DNA of 7,882 nt, from NCBI GenBank assembly GCA_017828835.1, contig JAGAEK010000082.1, positions 1 through 7,882 on the forward strand. The letters run 5' to 3'. Positions 5,807 to 7,882 of the stretch are shown here, piece after piece; position 1 is the first letter of the stretch, and the number at the start of each line of letters is the position of its first letter. The notes under the pieces are model-generated. The model saw nothing but the letters and a program-made list of their open reading frames with translations. It ran no database searches and had not been told where the DNA came from. Both the position numbers and the translations under genes were made by a program. This DNA is from Oscillospiraceae bacterium (GTDB lineage Bacteria; Bacillota; Clostridia; Oscillospirales; Ruminococcaceae).

Positions 5807-6862
5807 TTGCTGAACGTTTCGGTTATAATACCGGCTTATAATCCGGACGGAGAACTTCTTCGGGTGATTAATGAGCTTAAGAAAAAAGGATTCAGCAGAA
5901 TAATCATAATTGATGACGGAAGTCTTGCGGAATACCGGCATATTTTTCAGGATATAGAAAAGACGGAGTGCTGTATTGTTTTGAGACACAGTTCGAGTTT
6001 GGGAAGAGGACGTGCGCTGAAAACTGCATTTAACTACGTTTTGGAAAACTGCGGCGACGATATGGGAGTCGTGACGTCGGACGCGGCGGGAAACTACGGC
6101 ATAAATGATATAATCAGATGTGTGGAAAGTTTTGAAAATAGCCCGGAAAATCTTGTGCTTGGCGTAAGAGATTTTAATAATTGCGGTATGCCGAGGAAAA
6201 ATCGTTTTGGAAATAAAACGACCGCATGGATCTTGAAATATTTTTGCGGAGTCAAAGTATCCGATGCTCAAACGGCGTTGAGGGTAATACCGATATGGTT
6301 TGTCAAAGAATTGATGACGGTATCGGGAGAACGATTTGATTTCGAGACTAATATGCTGCTCAAAGCGGAAAAGCTGAAAGTTACAGTAAACGAGATCCAG
6401 CTCGAAGAATACAGATACAGCGACCGTGTCGGAAACGCTTATTATGACAGTGCGCTTGACTCTTTGAAGGTATTCGGCGTCATAATGAAATATATCTCAT
6501 CGTCGTTGGCTTGTTCCGTTGTGGACATAGCGCTGTTTTGGGTGTTGAATATAGTATTCAACAAACTTGATTCCGAAATCAGACTGTTTTGGTCAACGGC
6601 AATAGCAAGAAGCGTGTCGTTGGTTTTGAATTTTTTAATAAACAGAAATATAGTGTTTATGTCCGGAGCAAATACCGGAGAGGCGGCGAAAAGATATTTT
6701 ATAATGAGTATAGTGAAAATGATGCTGTCCTACGGCGGAACGTATTTGCTGACTTTGCTTTTGAAGATACCGGAAACCGTTTCAAAGATATTGATAGACG
6801 GTACGCTTGGGATCATGAGCTTTAAGGTTCAAAAAGAATGGGTGTTTAAAAAAAGCAACTGA
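5807..6862 (+). CDS. Glycosyltransferase family 2 / GtrA-like membrane domain fusion protein
   Basis: Starting at TTG 5807 gives 351 residues; an in-frame ATG at 5789 would add six. Numbering from that ATG, residues 9-225 form a GT-A domain of the dolichyl-phosphate-mannose-synthase type: VSVIIPAYNPDGEL (10-23), IIIIDDGS (38-45), GRGRALKTA (72-80), LVLGVRDF (122-129), RFGNKTTA (139-146) and SDAQTALRVIP (158-168). The DxD motif is changed to SDAAG (97-101): Asp98 is kept, the second Asp is Ala100. Residues about 235-350 form a GtrA-like domain (PF04138) with four predicted helices (about 235-257, 266-286, 303-325, 331-347) and the family ending KEWVF. Such fusions are thought to load a sugar on a polyprenyl phosphate carrier and move it across the membrane for cell-envelope glycosylation. 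The donor sugar cannot be read from the sequence. It follows metY by 99 bp with no clear terminator, so read-through is possible. Confidence 0.9.
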   Translation: MLNVSVIIPAYNPDGELLRVINELKKKGFSRIIIIDDGSLAEYRHIFQDIEKTECCIVLRHSSSLGRGRALKTAFNYVLENCGDDMGVVTSDAAGNYGINDIIRCVESFENSPENLVLGVRDFNNCGMPRKNRFGNKTTAWILKYFCGVKVSDAQTALRVIPIWFVKELMTVSGERFDFETNMLLKAEKLKVTVNEIQLEEYRYSDRVGNAYYDSALDSLKVFGVIMKYISSSLACSVVDIALFWVLNIVFNKLDSEIRLFWSTAIARSVSLVLNFLINRNIVFMSGANTGEAAKRYFIMSIVKMMLSYGGTYLLTLLLKIPETVSKILIDGTLGIMSFKVQKEWVFKKSN

Positions 6863-6964
6863 CAATATTTTTCGCATAATTTTATTGATTTTTCTTTAAT
6901 TTTTACCGCTTTAGGCCAAGATAAAGTCGATAATAATAAAAAAATGAATTATTTTTAAAAAAAC

Positions 6965-6993
6965 TTGCAAAAGCGGGAAAAAGGTATTAGAAT
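6965..6993 (+). promoter_or_regulatory. Predicted sigma-A promoter of the aminotransferase gene, with A/T-rich upstream tract
   Basis: -35 TTGCAA (6965-6970), a 17-bp spacer, then -10 TAGAAT (6988-6993), the same -10 hexamer and spacing as the metY promoter. The bases upstream (about 6930-6964) are almost all A and T with phased A-runs, as in an UP element. The start would be near 7000, leaving a leader of about 39 nt that carries the AAAGGTGA ribosome binding site (7023-7030). The rest of the gap after the glycosyltransferase (6863-6930) shows no gene or convincing hairpin. Confidence 0.75.
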
Positions 6994-7038
6994 ATATCAA
7001 GGGCTTTAAATAGAGAAAATGTAAAGGTGAAAACGGTT

Positions 7039-7882
7039 ATGAAGAAATATTCCGAAATGAGCTCTCTTGAGAAAAAAAATGAACTTGAGAGCCTTAGATC
7101 AGAGTATGAGAAATGGGTCAAAAAGGGATTAAAACTTAATATGGCAAGAGGGAAGCCGAGTCCCGAGCAGTTATACGTTGCGAAAGAGATATTGAAAGAC
7201 GATGCTACGTCGGCTCAGGACGGTACGGATTGCCGGAATTACGGTATGCTGGACGGGATCGGGGAGATGAAAAAAGTCTTTTCCGAAATGCTCGATATAC
7301 CGGCTGAAAATATATTCGTGGGCGGAAATTCAAGTCTGAGTCTTATGTATGACTGTGTCGTCTGGGGAGTACTTTTCGGGAATTGCGACAGTGAAAGACC
7401 TTGGAAGGATTGCGGAAAGATAAAGTTTTTGTGTCCCGTGCCCGGATACGACAGACATTTTGCGATTTGTGAAGAACTTGGTATAGAGATGATAAACGTA
7501 CCGCTCAAACAAGACGGACCTGATATGGATAAGGTCGAAAAGCTTGTGAGCGGCGATGAGAGTATAAAAGGAATATGGTGTGTGCCGAAATATTCGAATC
7601 CCACCGGTATAACGTATTCTGACGAGGTAGTGAAAAGATTTGCGGCATTGACTCCCGCTGCGAAGGATTTCAGGATTTTTTGGGATGACGCATACTGTGT
7701 CCACGATCTTGACGTTGATGCTCCGGATAAGCTGCTCAATCTTTTTGATGAGTGCCGGAAAAGCGGAAAAGAGAATATGTGTTACATATTTACGTCGACG
7801 TCGAAGATATCTTTTGCGGGAGCAGGAGTTTCGTGTGTGGCGGCAAGCGACGAAAACATTGCTTATATCAAAAAACACATGA
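7039..7882 (+). CDS. Aspartate aminotransferase, AspT-like (PF12897 type), 3' end cut off
   Basis: A PLP-dependent transaminase expected to interconvert aspartate and 2-oxoglutarate with oxaloacetate and glutamate in the cytoplasm. The frame runs from ATG 7039 to the window edge without a stop. The 281 visible residues are about two thirds of the usual 420-430. Family hallmarks are LNMARGKPSPEQL (33-45), RNYGMLDG (66-73), VGGNSSLSLMYD (93-104), FLCPVPGYDRHF, GIWCVPKYSNPTG (178-190, Asn187), the pyridine-binding Asp in IFWDDAY (213-219) and the Schiff-base Lys256 in TSTSKISFAGAG. The long matches to PVPGYDRHF and the VPKYSNPTG context place it in the Corynebacterium AspT-like subgroup rather than classical AspC. 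The ribosome binding site AAAGGTGA lies 8 bp before the ATG, and a strong promoter is directly upstream. Residues about 9-28 are a charged helix. Substrate preference is inferred from the family. Confidence 0.9.
   Translation, partial: MKKYSEMSSLEKKNELESLRSEYEKWVKKGLKLNMARGKPSPEQLYVAKEILKDDATSAQDGTDCRNYGMLDGIGEMKKVFSEMLDIPAENIFVGGNSSLSLMYDCVVWGVLFGNCDSERPWKDCGKIKFLCPVPGYDRHFAICEELGIEMINVPLKQDGPDMDKVEKLVSGDESIKGIWCVPKYSNPTGITYSDEVVKRFAALTPAAKDFRIFWDDAYCVHDLDVDAPDKLLNLFDECRKSGKENMCYIFTSTSKISFAGAGVSCVAASDENIAYIKKHM

Noticed and set aside
5588..6271. Minus-strand open frame of 227 codons opposite the end of metY and the glycosyltransferase
   Set aside because: It crosses the intergenic gap and two well-supported genes, and its translation has no recognisable domain; a shadow frame.
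6940..6956. AAAAAT-GAATT-ATTTTT hairpin after the glycosyltransferase as a terminator
   Set aside because: The stem is made of A-T pairs only and is expected by chance in this A/T-rich tract; it fits better as part of the upstream promoter element.

Overview
The window looks like an ordinary metabolic stretch of a chromosome from an anaerobic, low-to-moderate GC member of the Firmicutes, most likely an uncultured Clostridia-type lineage. The basis is the gene content: a long two-lobed peptidase U32 protein, a class III glutamine synthetase, a CPCC-type cysteine-rich protein and a PF12897-type aspartate aminotransferase. Strong Shine-Dalgarno sites and sigma-A style promoters with 17-bp spacers agree with this. 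I see no mobile element, tRNA, rRNA, CRISPR array or phage gene, and nothing amounting to a new multi-gene system.

Left part (1-2050, + strand): three tightly packed genes that look like the end of an operon. They are the C-terminal part of a U32 family protein cut by the window edge, a trimeric-type dUTPase (dut) whose start overlaps the U32 stop by 11 bp, and an 88-residue CPCC-like protein. A perfect 13-bp hairpin (2058-2089) lies between this operon and the convergent glutamine synthetase gene and probably ends transcription from both sides.

Middle part (2106-5707): glnN (class III glutamine synthetase, - strand) and a metY-type O-acetylhomoserine sulfhydrylase (+ strand) diverge from a 254-bp intergenic region. 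Each has its own good promoter with an extended -10. The glnN leader is about 100 nt and contains a perfect 10-bp inverted repeat just before the ribosome binding site. The metY leader is only about 28 nt, too short for a SAM riboswitch or T-box.

Right part (5789-7882, + strand): a fusion of a family 2 glycosyltransferase and a GtrA-like membrane domain, probably started at a TTG codon, follows metY after a short gap with no clear terminator. After another 176 bp, which hold a strong promoter with an A/T-rich upstream tract, comes an aspartate aminotransferase (aspT-like) cut by the right edge.

Functionally, glnN, metY and the aminotransferase belong to nitrogen, sulfur and amino-acid metabolism but appear to be separate transcription units. 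The glycosyltransferase would act at the membrane on a lipid-linked sugar. dut acts in nucleotide-pool sanitation, and U32 proteins of this class are tied to RNA modification. The most notable details are a degenerate DxD motif in the glycosyltransferase, a four-cysteine cluster in the U32 C-terminal lobe, and the inverted repeat in the glnN leader.
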